DNA from: Apis mellifera | Lineage: Eukaryota > Arthropoda > Insecta > Hymenoptera > Apidae | Assembly (NCBI RefSeq): GCF_003254395.2 | Contig: NC_037639.1 | Span: forward strand, 5,105,001-5,169,000 | DNA: 64,000 nt | Reading direction: 5' to 3' | Shown: positions 13,020 to 25,250 of the stretch, piece after piece | How positions within the stretch are numbered: the stretch's first letter is position 1 | How the letters are laid out: each line of letters starts with the position of its first letter | Position numbers and translations under genes: made by a program | Notes under the pieces: generated by a model | What the model saw: only the letters and a program-made list of their open reading frames with translations | Databases searched by the model: none | Told to the model about the DNA's origin: nothing

Positions 13020-13490
13020 CTGGCTCTTGTGGAAGAAGCAGTATTTCCTCTCATAAGTCTGTTACCTCATACATCGGCTCCCTCCTCGTGATATGTGTTC
13101 ACGAAGCTCGCGAGAGGAAGAAACATGCACGAGAGCACGAAGGGGGGTCGATCCTGACGCGAGCTATAGCTCTTCGAATCAGACAGCCGGTCAAAGAAGG
13201 AGAAGAAGGTCACGGAAAAAGGAAGCGAGAGGAAGTGGAAGAGGAGGAAGAAGAGGAGACGCAGGATGGTAGCAGAGCCAGACTGGACGGCGCTGGTCTC
13301 GTCGCTCGCGTGGTAAACAAAGCTGTAACTCTCCTCTCGCGGAGAGGAATCAATGGTTGGTAGCGGAGCTCTTCGAGGTACAAACTCGCGGAGTACCAAA
13401 CCCTCTCGGAGGCATCCATCTTAGTTTTGGCGTAACGTGCATGCTGATGCACTCGTGGGGAATGCTGTCACAGAATGGTAATTTTTTTTC
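13020..13490. other. GC-rich island, possible untranslated exon or regulatory patch
   Basis: An approximately 470-bp patch far richer in G+C and CpG than its surroundings, with sharp edges. It contains a purine-rich GAAGAGGAGG-type tract (about 13190-13262) and CTCGCGAGAGG/CCTCTCGCG inverted segments. At its right edge a short open frame ends at an AATG|GTAATT junction usable as a 5' splice site (about 13477). This could be a 5' UTR or signal-peptide exon of the DIP gene or a regulatory element. No protein family is recognised and the translation is not convincing. Confidence 0.25.
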
Positions 13491-14970
13491 TCCTTCCTTC
13501 TCCTTGATTTTCCATATTTTTCTTATTCCATTTGATCTGAACAAGATATGGCTTGCTCCTTTCAGTTCTTTTATAATAATTATTGTGTATATTAAAATCA
13601 TGATATCGTATATATTAAAATGTATACGATGGAATAAAAATAGATTAGAATTTTATTAATATATTGACGATTCTGTTTTAGGTTTAAAAAAAAGTATAAC
13701 AGATATAGAAAGTTGTTAGAGGCGTTCTTTTGGAGGAAAAAATCATCGAGTTTACGGTCGAGTTTTTTTTAAAAAGTTTTTTTAAAGAAGCCGAGATGAA
13801 AGCAGTGATTTTCTAACTTGAAATTAATGATTCGTGAAAACTTGGAGCTGTGAATGCTTAGCATTTCGTGGATCGTCTGCCACAAATCTCTTCTCAGACA
13901 TCTATCTTACTTGCTGCGAACAGTTGACGTTTTTGATACGTGAACGCAGGCAAAACGAACCATGAAAGATCGTATTGTTGGTAGTTTAGATCATTTTTCT
14001 TGAGACTTCCACTGTAGAATACATTTACGATTGTTTTTCTTTAACAAAAACTGACTGTATTATTTATTTTTTCAGCAATATGTTTCTTTTGTTAAATGTT
14101 AAATTAATTTTCAATATAATACATATATGAATATTCGAAAGAAATATAAACTATAATATTTTAATATAAAAAATTTGTATTGCAACAGCATTTCAAGATA
14201 ATGAAAACAATCTGCAACAATTTTAAAGAATCATGTTTCTCTCAATTGATCCCAATTGATATATTTGAACGAATAAATTCAAGCAATACAGATTGATATA
14301 ATATTACAATAAAGAGAAAAAAAGAAAAAGAATACAACACAGTACAAAAAAGAAGGAAGGCAAAAATAGGAAAAAAAATAGGAGAAACAAAAGTTTTAAC
14401 AAATCAATTGACGTTCCGATAAAATCTGGAACAGTGAATACAATTCAACTGTAGCTCTCGACATCCGTTTTACATTCCATTCAGAGATAGAAGAGCAACA
14501 TTCGATTTAACAAGTCGCCCGGGTCCTTTCGGCATTTTGTGGTCGTTTGAGCGATGACGACGAGGTGAAAACCACCGAGGGAGAACCTGTGGAACACTTG
14601 GCACCGTACACTGAGGTCAATCGCTCGTGACGAAGGTTTTACAAGGGTGGGAAACAAGGGTGGCGAGACTATTTCAGCAACCATGGTTAAGCCCTCAAAG
14701 GTGGTTAAGTCGAGCTGAAGGTTGTGTTTAGTGGTTCTTCTATGATACGATATTTGCCGTTTGATCTCATATAGACGATTCTATATATTCCTAAAATGAG
14801 ATAATTATGTTTTATAATTATTATAGAAATTATTATTTTTTTTTTTTACGTAATTCTTATTTATATCCTTTTAAAATTAATTATGTCTAATATTTAATTA
14901 AAATTTAATTAAAATTATATTTTTATCTCATTTTGATCGGTAAAAATATTCTAATTATAATTTTTATACG

Positions 14971-14971
<1 letters not shown>

Positions 14972-15014
<43 letters not shown>
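14972..15014. repeat. (TA)n microsatellite
   Basis: About 21 uninterrupted TA dinucleotides in AT-rich DNA, likely polymorphic in length. Confidence 0.95.
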
Positions 15015-15016
<2 letters not shown>

Positions 15017-15219
15017 TCATTAGGCAATATATATTTTTTAATGTAATTTAATTTTTTCTTTTTCATGGAAACTCATTGCAGATTTCGTAAATTATTTTTT
15101 TTCATCAATTTTCATGTATATATATGTATATATACGTTGAAAAGAATGAGAAATTATTAAAAAAATTATATGATTATATTTTTAATTTATTACATTAATT
15201 TTCTCACCATATTGCTGGT

Positions 15220-15521
15220 ACTTACGCGCCACCTCTTAGGTGAAGGCGGTATTAATTAATAATTGCGCATTGCGCATCGTTTCGCGCCAATAAATCGACG
15301 CCATTAGAACGCTATACGTTACGCGGTACGTGCACGCAGTGAAAAATTCCTTCTTATTTTCATTTTACAAAGACAAACGTGCGTGAATTGAATATTGTGA
15401 AGTAAATAAACGTTCGAATAGTCATCAGTGCGAATAATATTATTTCAATAACATCAATAACATCGAATTTATCAGTGATTCAGTGTTATTCAGTGCGAGC
15501 TGCGAAACATAACCAACGAAA
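15220..15521 (+). promoter_or_regulatory. Promoter-like island with factor-site cluster and ATG-free putative 5' UTR
   Basis: In about 70 bp there is GCGCCACCT (15226-15234; its reverse complement AGGTGGCGC is the CTCF core), a direct repeat of TGCGCAT (15264-15277) resembling an NRF-1/ewg site with one extra base, and TTTCGCGC (15280-15287), an exact match to the E2F consensus TTTSSCGC. After this comes about 220 bp with several CAGTG/TCAGTG motifs and no ATG before 15522, unusual in such AT-rich DNA and expected of a 5' UTR. Factor assignments rest on consensus matching by eye. Promoter activity is inferred. Confidence 0.4.
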
Positions 15522-15613
15522 ATGAGACGCAATAAGACGATTGCTCACGATTATCGAAAATTTATAGAAGTTTCCAATGAAAAAAGAAAAGAAAATGCAG
15601 CTACTTATTATTG
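15522..15613 (+). CDS. Candidate first coding exon of an unrecognised gene
   Basis: The first ATG after the island above has a good insect start context (CGAAAATGAG, A at -3). It opens a frame of 30 full codons plus two bases that reaches GTAAGC, a strong 5' splice site, exactly where a stop codon would otherwise follow. The peptide starts MRRNKTIAHDYRKF and ends AATYYW if read one codon into the junction. It is basic and charged, with no signal peptide, so it does not look like the start of the DIP receptor. The exon would end in phase 2. No continuing exon could be assigned downstream. It could be the 5' end of a nuclear or DNA-binding protein gene, a 31-residue microprotein if unspliced, or a chance frame. 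No homologue is recognised. Confidence 0.3.
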
Positions 15614-16320
15614 GTAAGCAGAAATAAACAAAATTCGATTATTTTTAGTTATTTTAGTATTAGATTCTGTAGATTGTTAGGTAGCCGTCTCAGATTCCCG
15701 CCAAAATGAGATAGGTACAGCTAATTTTACACAAATTATGTAAAAAAAAGCAATTATGCGACGTATAATTATATTTAAAAGACAAATTTTAGGTTTTTTT
15801 ATAAAAGCGTATGCATTATATTATGATATTTCTTGTTCGAAAAATTCTCGTTTCGTATTAACATTAGAATACAGTAATATGCTTTCTAGCAAATCGAAAT
15901 GCTTAGTATCGATCAGAATATTGTTTCTTCAAAAGACAAATATCCGTTGTTCGTCTATGCTAGAGAAAAATGCTGGGTAGATTTTTCGTAGGTAAATGCG
16001 CAATTGCTTTGACGCCGGGTGTCTCGACGCGAGTCGTAGAAGAAACATAACCTCTGTTATGGCGACATTCGGTTTGAATAAATGGAAGTGAAAATTTCGT
16101 CGTTGAATAGGAAAAACGTAGATAAAAAGCCAGATTGTCGTGTATCGATATTAATGTTGGTGTTGGTATGATTATATTTGTAAAATTTATAAGATTGTAC
16201 ATAGATTGTAGATCTTTATATATGCATATGCATATATAGAATATTCTATTATATTCTATTATGCATATTCTATTATCTTCATATATAATATTATATATAA
16301 AATAATTATTGTATTAAAAT

Positions 16321-16383
16321 ATATATAATATATAAATATATAATACATAATATATATATAATATATAAATATATAATACATAA
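16321..16383. repeat. AT-only direct repeat, 33-bp period
   Basis: A 30-bp AT-rich unit ending in AATACATAA occurs twice (16321-16350 and 16354-16383) with a 3-bp spacer, inside a longer TA-rich region (about 16210-16400). Confidence 0.8.
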
Positions 16384-16412
16384 ATATTATTTAGAATTCT
16401 TTTATGAATTGC

Positions 16413-16591
16413 ATTTATATATTATTTATATATTATATTATATTAATTGCAACTTTTTTCACAAGAAATCTTTTATTTTATATACTTGATATTTAATAAT
16501 TTCTCATTCAAAAATTTAATACTTTATTACAAATAAATTTAATAGTTGCTACAAAAGTAAACTATTAAATTGCATTTTACTCTTTCATTTA
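16413..16591. repeat. 179-bp direct repeat, copy 1
   Basis: Matches 16660-16838 at a constant offset of 247 bp with only one difference seen, near the left end. The unit includes TTAATTGCAACTTTTTTCAC and ends in CTTTCATTTA. The two copies are separated by about 68 bp of TA-rich DNA. Confidence 0.95.
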
Positions 16592-16659
16592 TATATATAT
16601 ATTTATTATATATATTATATATATATTATATAAATTATATAATATATATTTATATATTT

Positions 16660-16838
16660 ATTTATATATTATTTATATATAATATTATATTAATTGCAAC
16701 TTTTTTCACAAGAAATCTTTTATTTTATATACTTGATATTTAATAATTTCTCATTCAAAAATTTAATACTTTATTACAAATAAATTTAATAGTTGCTACA
16801 AAAGTAAACTATTAAATTGCATTTTACTCTTTCATTTA
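16660..16838. repeat. 179-bp direct repeat, copy 2
   Basis: Second copy of 16413-16591, nearly identical, so the duplication is recent or homogenised (or an assembly artefact). No open frame, terminal inverted repeats or target-site duplication mark it as a transposon. Confidence 0.95.
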
Positions 16839-19800
16839 CTTGGAAAATACAATTGTATATTGTTCACACTATCAGTTAAAACCATTAAGGTTGTTTCATC
16901 AAAGATAGACAATAGCTTCAAGTTGGATGTTCAAAGGTTGCTTCCACTTGATTGAAATTTCGTTTTACACGATTTGAGGTCAACCGACTTAGTCAGTCGG
17001 TCAGAAGTTGCTTTATGTTAAGCTTTATTGATCGTGAAGAGATAATCCTGATTGTTCCTTTTTGAATTGTTAGAAGTTTAATGGATAAGATAAGTTTCTG
17101 GTAGATAGTAGGGATTTCTATTCTGATAGAAGATAAAGATTTAATCAATGTTTAGAAAATGTTTAGAAAGATTTTTATTCAGAATATGTCACTATTAAAA
17201 CTGTGATTATATAAGAATTCTCAGAATTTTTTGTAGAATAAAATTCATTTTGTTTATTTAGGATAAAGAAGGGATAGAATAGATAGAATAGGATAGAATT
17301 CTAAATTTCATCATTTATATAACCAATAATATTTTCAGAAGAATAGCGATGTTGAATTAATTTTAAAAGAGTTACATTTTTATTTTCAAACAGTTTATAA
17401 TAATATTTTTACTCTAATTAAATAATAAAAGTAGTCGAACACAACCTTTTGGTTAAATTATCGTTATCCGCAAATTTATCATCGCGTAATTTGATTCACG
17501 TTTCGTTGTGAAACTCAGCAGAGTTTCATCGAAAGTTGGAGAAAATTGAACTGTAACTTTGTGTGCAAGCATAGCGGCTTTTCTACGAGAACTGAGAACG
17601 ATTGAAGCTTTGCACGGTCAAGGGAAAATTTAAGGAATTAAAAACTCAATATATCTGAACGCGCGTAATTTCCCAAGCTATTAATTGATCCATTTTAATT
17701 ACGAATTTCACAACTATATGATTTGATCAGATACAAAATTTCTTATGCAATATAATAGTTTCGTACATTAATTGTCGATAGTATTTTTTACTAAAATATT
17801 TTTCTCAAAATCATTTTTCTTATAATCTCTTAAAATCATTTCTCTTTACGTTTGTTTAAATACAAACAATAATTAAATAAATTTCTTATAAGGAATAAAT
17901 AATTATTCCATCGTCCGTTTATAACGTTTCACAAAACAGAAAAGAAAAAGCATTAGTTATCCGGAGGAGAGATTAAATAAAGTTAAACTACTATTCTCCC
18001 TGTATTTCTTTCTCTTCCTTCCCTTCTTTTATTCCTGATCGTAAAGACCGAACCGGTTAGCGAAGACTTATCGCGAGGGTGTCGCAGCGTAAAAGCATAT
18101 CAGCCTATTTTTCTGTCGTAAGAAGGTGGCGTTGCGAGAATACCGGAAGTTAACAACGTCATGTACACGCGCGAAACAGGTCTTCTTATTTCTCCAGGGA
18201 CGATCTCCAGAAAAGATTCCTCTTTTCTCGTTCTTGCGCGATAACTTTTCTTTTCTTTAACGGATCGTTCTCTCTCCGTGTCTGTCATCCGCTTTCTTTT
18301 CTTTCCTCTGTATTGATCAGTCCGCGAATGGGCCCTCGTGATCGGAATTCAATCAGTTTTTTTACAGAGTGACCGTCGGCGATAAATGAATCCTATCGAA
18401 TTCCGATGAAATTTTGAAATTGTAACAGTATTGTTTCCTTTGACTCGAAATTCCATTTCCTTTTCTTTATATATCCTTCGTGCTAAAAATTAATCTATTT
18501 ATATTCTGATCCTGTATTTATTTTTATTCTTTGCTATTTATGAGATTACACAGTGCAAATAGGTATACATTGCTCGGATTGGACATCATTTATGAAAATT
18601 TGTTAATATTCCAATTGTTTTAATTATATTATGCTATAAATTTTTTAAAGAAATAGGAATTATAGTTTGTGTATATAAGATTCTATATTTATTGGAATTA
18701 TATTCAGATGTAAGATATAATTTAAAATATTATACCAGTCTCATCATTCAAAAACAAAATAAAATTAAATTTAAATTAACAGATGTTCCAATCCGGATAA
18801 TGTGTTTATGTTGAAGAAATTATGTTGTGATGTTCTAAAATAGTATAAATATTTTGCTCGCTATAATTATGAAATTAGATTCATGGTTGTAAAACATAAA
18901 AATATCAAGGTGAAATAAAATTGAATTGAAATGCTGTTTTCTCTTCTCTTGTGAATTAACTTCGAAACAAGTTTGTGAAGATTAATTTTCCATGTCTAAT
19001 TTTAAGTAGTTTTAAATTGGAAAAACTGTGGGTTTAATTGTAAGCTTGGAATATGATACTTTTCTTCTTCAGCAAATTAACTTTAAAAGTTAATTTAACT
19101 TTTTAATGTACATATAAATTACCTTTAGGAAATACAATATATCTGCTGTATTTCTTAGTCACAGCATAATATCTTAAAAGTAATTATAGAGGTATAAAAT
19201 ATTTGTATTTCTTTGTTATTTTTATATGAATTTTGGTGTTTATAATATATTGTTTCAAATACATAAATTGTTCTTTTTATAATAAAAGAAATTATCAATT
19301 ATATTTCAAATGAATTCTGATTAGGTTGTCTCAGTAGCTTCTTTTCATTATATATAAACTTTCTTTTACAAAAATAAATTAATAATATTAAGAATAAATT
19401 ATGAATTGATTAGATTATAGATAATATATTGTTCTTCTATAATTACAATATCAAATAACCAAGTCAGAATCATTTTTGAAAAGTAGAATAGTGAATGATC
19501 AGAGATCATTGCAGAAAAATTCAAAAATTGAAATCACAAAGATTCACAACTGAAAGATCAACAAATAAACATTTCCATCCATATCGTCTACCCATAGAAT
19601 ATTGATATATTTGATTTTCAAAAACAAAACAGATTGAATAGTTTGCCAAGTTCAATAGAGAAATTAATTAACGTTAATTGGGATCGATATGTTTGCGTGG
19701 AGCATAAAGGGTTGGGAATTACTTATCGTTAGTAAAGTTTCATCCACGTTCGAGCATTAGATAGACATAGTTATACTTGCTTCTTAGAGGAGGGCATTAA

Positions 19801-20419
19801 GGAGGTAACTAGAAGAGGATTAGAGGGAATTTGTACGAGATAGTTGGTAAATGAATTGGCAATTGTCAGATGTCAATCATTAGCAATATATCGATGGAAT
19901 CAATCGATCTACTTCATTACTCTTACCAACAATAATTCCATTACTTTCATTAGATTAAGAACAATTAAATATATCCAACAATAGAAATATATTATATTGT
20001 CTATTTTTTATATTTCAAATCAAAGAAATCTCTTTAATAATTTCACAAAGAATTTTAACATTGAAATGAAAAAGATACAGATCTATTAATAATAATTCTA
20101 TAATAATTTATCCTTTTCATTTCAACAATTATTAGATCAAAAATGATCCAAAGATTGTGTCAGAATTAAATGCGTATGCTTGTACAAATTTTCCAAATTA
20201 TTTTTCAATATCCCTGTTCTTCAAATTCAATAATTTTATCAAAAATATTTTCTATTTCTTTATTGGATATCCCCAATAACAACATGCGGGTTATATCATA
20301 TCTCGACAAATGAGTCCCGTGACGTTAACGATGTTTCGATAGGAATTGCAATTTTATGATAATCGATGCGAGGCCGTAAATCCTGTTTATGGCATAACGG
20401 GATTCCTGTTTCGTTTCAG

Positions 20420-20627
20420 GTGGCCTGGATGCTTTTCGACAAGAGCGCCATCCTGACAGTACAAAGTCACGTTATTACCAGGAACCCTAGGATATCCGTG
20501 ACCCATGATAAGCACAGGACCTGGTTCCTACATATCAAAGATGTTCGGGAGGATGACAAGGGAAAGTACATGTGCCAGATTAATACGGCAACCGCGAAAA
20601 CCCAGTATGGCTATCTGCACGTCGTTG
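20420..20627 (+). CDS. DIP/lachesin-family receptor, internal exon: second half of Ig domain 1
   Basis: This exon encodes the C-terminal part of the first Ig V-type domain of a neuronal cell-surface receptor. In flies, DIPs bind Dpr partners across membranes to specify synaptic pairing and cell survival. The exon gives 69 codons plus one base. It starts VAWM with the strand-C Trp at residue 3, then ILTVQSHVITRNPRISVTH, TWFLHI and the strand-F signature DDKGKYMC (Cys at residue 52), and ends QYGYLHVV. These strings are diagnostic of the DIP/lachesin group, epsilon/zeta type. The disulphide partner Cys must be in an upstream exon not found. The exon is preceded by a pyrimidine-rich TTTCGTTTCAG acceptor (phase 0) and followed by GTGAGT (phase 1). 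The frame stays open 18 codons upstream, but that extension lacks family similarity and is intron. The exact paralogue is not certain. Confidence 0.96.
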
Positions 20628-22339
20628 GTGAGTAATTTATCGTTTAATTATCGTATAAATATCCAAAAGGAAGGAATATTTATGAATGAAAATGACTTGA
20701 AAATTTAACAATTGTAACATTTTTTTATAAATATTAAAAGATTTATGAAAGGAATAAGGTAAAATTTAGAAATCGTTAAGGAAGTATTGAAGCTTGAACA
20801 ATTTTAGTTTGTTAATTTAATATCAATTATAGAGCATCATATCATTATGATAAAAAATTAAGAATTATAAGAAGAACTGATGTAGTTGATACAATTATTT
20901 ATAATGAGAGTCATTTTCATTCAAAAATATTATTATAAATAAATAATATTATAGATGTATATTGATATAATTATTATTACATTAATTTTAGGGTTATTAG
21001 TTACATTAATTTATAGGAAGATCATTTTAAAATTAGATACACGTTTTATCTAAATTATTCTCTTATATACAACGTGTGTCTCAAATTATTGGTCGAAATA
21101 AGTTACCAAACTACTATAATGAATTTTGGCTTTGAACTATCCTATTCATGTTAAAATAACTGCATACATACTTCATTCGATTCGAGTTCGTTCACGTTAT
21201 ATTCGATAGATATTTGCAAATACACAGAATGTCCCTCAGAATTCAATTCAGTAATTCATGATATCACTTTTCACTTTGTTTGTTCTGTAATTTTCATATC
21301 GAACATTGTAATTATTCTCTCTGTTCATTTTCTCGTCACATGTTTTAATTAATGATCACGGTTTCAATAATAAAAAGCCTTTTATTTGCGAGATAGACTA
21401 GTTGGCATATTTTCACGTGAATTAAACGCACTTTAAATAAGGTATGCTCGTATACAAAAGAATTATACGACATTACTATCCTTTTTTGTCGAAAATAAAA
21501 TTTTTAAAAATCCACGAAAAGATTATTTCGTAATATATATTCTACGTTTAAAGTAGAAGCTGTAAAAAATAAGTGCCCACGTTATATTCTTAAATCTACA
21601 ATTTTTCGCAAATAAATAACTCGGATTAAATGTATTTAATTTAGATCTTGAAAATTACGCGATAATTGAAATTAAAATTCAGTCTAGTTGTTTAATTAAT
21701 TCAAATCTCTGCTTTTTTTTTTAAATGCAAACCATTATGAATAATTATTTTAATGCTCGGAAAACTATCAGAAATGGCACGTAAATACTTTAAACGTGAT
21801 CAGGCGAGTTAAATATTACACCTGCAAGCTTGTTTGTGCGGCGAGAATATACCGACAAGGGACGCTTTTAATAACCTCATTCTGAGCGAATAAAAAAGTG
21901 TTTAATTCATAGTTAGCCTACCCTGTAACGTGTCACCTTTTTTCGCTAGGTTAAGCTCTGGATTTAGTTTACAGTTAATTAAGTTCACCAGACTAAGCTG
22001 AAATTCCTTCCACTCGTTCATTTTCGTATCAATAATTACAATCGTAATAAATGAGAATCATTATTACGGATAATTATATAATTTCCTTTTCGTAAAATAA
22101 TTCAAAGTAACTTAGATTCGAGATGGTAAATAATAAAAAAAATTCGGACAGGTCATTTAAATAATAAATATAATTTCGAGGACGAACAATTGAACTCGAT
22201 GCAACGAATGATTATTTAATCCCTTAAGAAGTATTCAATTCGGGAAAAAATAAATTCGATTAATAAATAATTGAAAACAATCTATTTTGTGAAAACTCTT
22301 ACCCTTAAATTAAAACGTTAAAAAATTCTTCTTACATCT

Positions 22340-25250
22340 CCACTGCAGATCTCGCTGGAGAGAAAGAGAGATTAACCCCGTGGACACGATATTTCCGGGT
22401 TCGAAGAGGAAAATATCTGGTTGAATGGACAGGGCAACAATAATTTAATCAGCGGAGGGTATCCGAGAAAGGGAGGGGGATGAGCGTGTCGGGGTAAGAG
22501 TCGGTCTTCGTTCTGCCATCCGGGAGAACATATTAATATCTCGAGTTTTGACGTCTGAAGTCGTCGGCGAGGCGGAAGCTCAGTCGTTTGCAAGGGTGGA
22601 GGGGTGGATGTTTCAGTAGTCGGAGGAGTAATCAGAGGGCTAGATTAATTGTTTCCACGGGACTCTTGGCCCGAGCGTAGCACAAATACACGGAAGACTT
22701 CGAGGCGGCACTTCGTGATAATGCCGACGGAACAGACACAATGCAGACCCAATGCCATAACTCCACCACCCTCCCTTATCCCTCTCTCTTTCTCCCTTCC
22801 TCCCTTTCCCTCTCTCTCTATCTTTCCTTGCCACGCGAGGAGAAACCGCGTGTAACGCGTGTAAATATTCGACACGGGTCCGAGTCGCTTAGAGTCACCA
22901 CCCGAGGCGTTTACCCAGCCGCCTGAGCTAATAAAACGGTTTTCAAGAGTTTGACGATCTCGAAGGGCGGCGGGTAAGGGGTGAAGCTCTCGAACACGCG
23001 CGCGCCTGCGCTCACCCCTTCGAAACCCCGTGTAAATTATCCGGGGATCGTAACCGTGCCGCGTTTCGATTGTTGCCGCGCTGTTTACCCGCCGCTGGAG
23101 CACGTTTCTCGCGCGCCACCGCGCCAAATACCGGTTTCGAGGAGCGGTTGCGGAACATTCAATTCGCCGGAATAAATTTCAGGCAGGAAGCACGCGGGGG
23201 AATAGCCGCCAGCCCGGGTTGTTTGGTAGCGTGGTATTAAGAGGAGGTCCGTTTTTCCTTTGTTGGAGGATTTTTGTTTGTCGGAAAGGAGGCGTGAGGG
23301 TTGCTTAATGTCGTGATGAATTGTGATTGGAATCGGGGGATGTTAAATGTTTTTTTGGGAAATTTTTGATATTAATTTGAAGATTTCAAGTTTCTGAAAT
23401 TTAGTACATGTCTGACCATATATAAATCGAACTACTTACTCTTATTCACTCCAATATCTGATTATATTTATTTTTTAATTTTATTTTCTATTTGGCCAAT
23501 AACGGTACACAAAAATACTATTTCAAAAGTTTCGATTATAAAGTTATTCAGATTCAGAAGAAATATTGTATAATCAGGAATTTCAGATTAAGGGTGAAAT
23601 TTGTAAATAAATTTTCGTGCTCGATAGATGTTACGATTCGATTATAAACGGATTGAAGAATAAATTGTAAAAGAACGATCGATCCATTAATAATTATCCG
23701 GGTATAAAAATCTTATACATAAATAATCCGTCTAAAGAGGGAACCTCGAAACGATTCCTCTTTGCATAGCAAGTTCCATCGCGTTTATTCGAGCACACGA
23801 CACGTTGCAACCGTATCGGCCAATCAATTTCCCGTCCAAACGACACCCCGTGAAAGATTCCTCTTTGGAACGTGGCACGCCTAACACACGGCGGACACGC
23901 CATTGAATTCCACGATGATCCATGAATCGAGGGTAACGATAACTCGATGATCGCCCCGTTTTATCCAATATCGTGTACACACTCTCCTCTGTCTCCTCAC
24001 CCTCTGCATCACCCCCAGTCTTTCGACGATCGAATCCGTCCCATTTCGCTCCTCTTCCCTTCCTGCTTCTCCACTCCCCGTCCCTCTCGCTCTATCCTCT
24101 CGTAAATAAGGCGGAAGCCTGGGACTATCTGACTTTTATTCGATTTAGAGGCGAGTCGGCGAGCTTAACCGGTAAAGAAGCTCGAGTGGAGTCGAGAAGC
24201 GCACACTGCGGAACGTGACGCTGAGCTTTCGACCCTTGCAGTACATTTTTCGACGACCCACCCCCTCCCCTTCGCAAAAGATGTCGCCCCGGGATACGCG
24301 AACCCGCCGTGTTTTTGCCGGTTATCGAGCTCACTCACCCCCCAGCACGGGACGATTGGAGGAAGGGTTGTTGTCGGTTCAATTGGCGTCCCTTCGAGTA
24401 ACGAGTAAAAGGAGCGTGTTACGATGCTCGCGAGCCTGTATGCAATCTCATATCTGTCCGTCTCTTCTCCGCCCTCTCTCCTCGAGTTCCTTTTTTATTG
24501 GAAAGATGTCGGTCGATGGGGTGGCTCGGTCTCTCGAACCAGACGACGAAGTTCAAAAGCGGTGATCCTTTGAATTACGTGAAAACACTTGAAATATTTA
24601 TAATAAAAAGGGGGAATAATAAGAAACGAGGACCAATCTTGGAGCGACGTTTAGCTTCAACGAAAATTGGGGTTGAAACGTAAAGCTACTACTTTCTTTC
24701 TTTCTTTCTTTTTTCTTCTTCTTCTTTTAAACATTTTTAACACGTTACGATGCTTATCAGGCTCAAAAGACACGACAGCTTTTACACGGCCATCGAGTTT
24801 CACGAGTCGGATTCAAGAATACTCAAAGGCCAGCCGTATAACGTGACACAAAGGGGGGTGGTCTCGTATACGTTACCGTATTGTATCAGAGTACGCGTGT
24901 CGTCTCGCGGCCATACGTCATACATTGCACCGAGCTCGACACCGCATTCCCTAAGGGGCCAACTGTGTAATTAGTAATTTGTGGTTGCAACCCCTGGCTT
25001 CATTCAACGGGCCGCATAACAGTCATTTCGACACGCGGAGGGGTTGGTGATACGCGCCGCATCCTTTGTGACCGGATCGCGCTCCGTTAAGTCGCGAAAC
25101 TGGCGACTTAATTTCCGAATGTCTGTCAAAGCGGTTCCATCTTCTGCCTTTTTTCCTCCTCCTCTTCTTCTTCTTCTTCTTTTGTTACTCGTTGTAACTT
25201 GAAGTGAGACCGCGAGGAATTTCATTTCGTTTCGTCAGGGTTTCGTGCTT
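22340..25250. other. Long CpG-rich block within the first intron
   Basis: Base composition shifts from AT-rich to G+C- and CpG-rich for most of this interval, apart from an AT-rich gap at about 23330-23690. There are many CGCG motifs (for example around 22980-23130 and 24890-25110) and C/T-rich runs. Open frames are short, overlapping and Arg/Pro/Ser-rich, as expected from composition alone. It may be a regulatory cluster or an internal promoter, but no initiator, exon or protein family was recognised. Confidence 0.4.
25087..25111. other. Perfect 9-bp inverted repeat
   Basis: TTAAGTCGC (25087-25095) and GCGACTTAA (25103-25111) are exact reverse complements around a 7-nt loop, within the CpG-rich block. 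It could form a small hairpin or be a paired factor-binding site. Function unknown. Confidence 0.6.

Larger units (their letters stand above)
1..20419. other. Region upstream of the first recognised DIP exon, no certain coding exon
   Basis: No certain protein-coding exon is visible here on either strand. The open frames present are short, low in complexity or lack family motifs. The DIP exon beginning at 20420 starts in the middle of an Ig domain, so at least one earlier exon exists. This stretch is therefore either 5' intron of the DIP gene or intron plus intergenic DNA. I looked for the missing first half of Ig1 (a Cys-containing strand B ending just before the Trp exon) and did not find it. 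AT-rich DNA alternates with CpG-rich patches, for example at about 3560-4000, 4550-6200 and 13020-13490. Specific repeats, hairpins and a promoter-like island are listed separately. One large 5' intron is inferred from the exon phase and family structure, not demonstrated. Confidence 0.6.

Noticed and set aside
24750..24974. 74-codon plus-strand open frame in the CpG-rich block
   Set aside because: No domain; many overlapping frames in the same block, consistent with composition.
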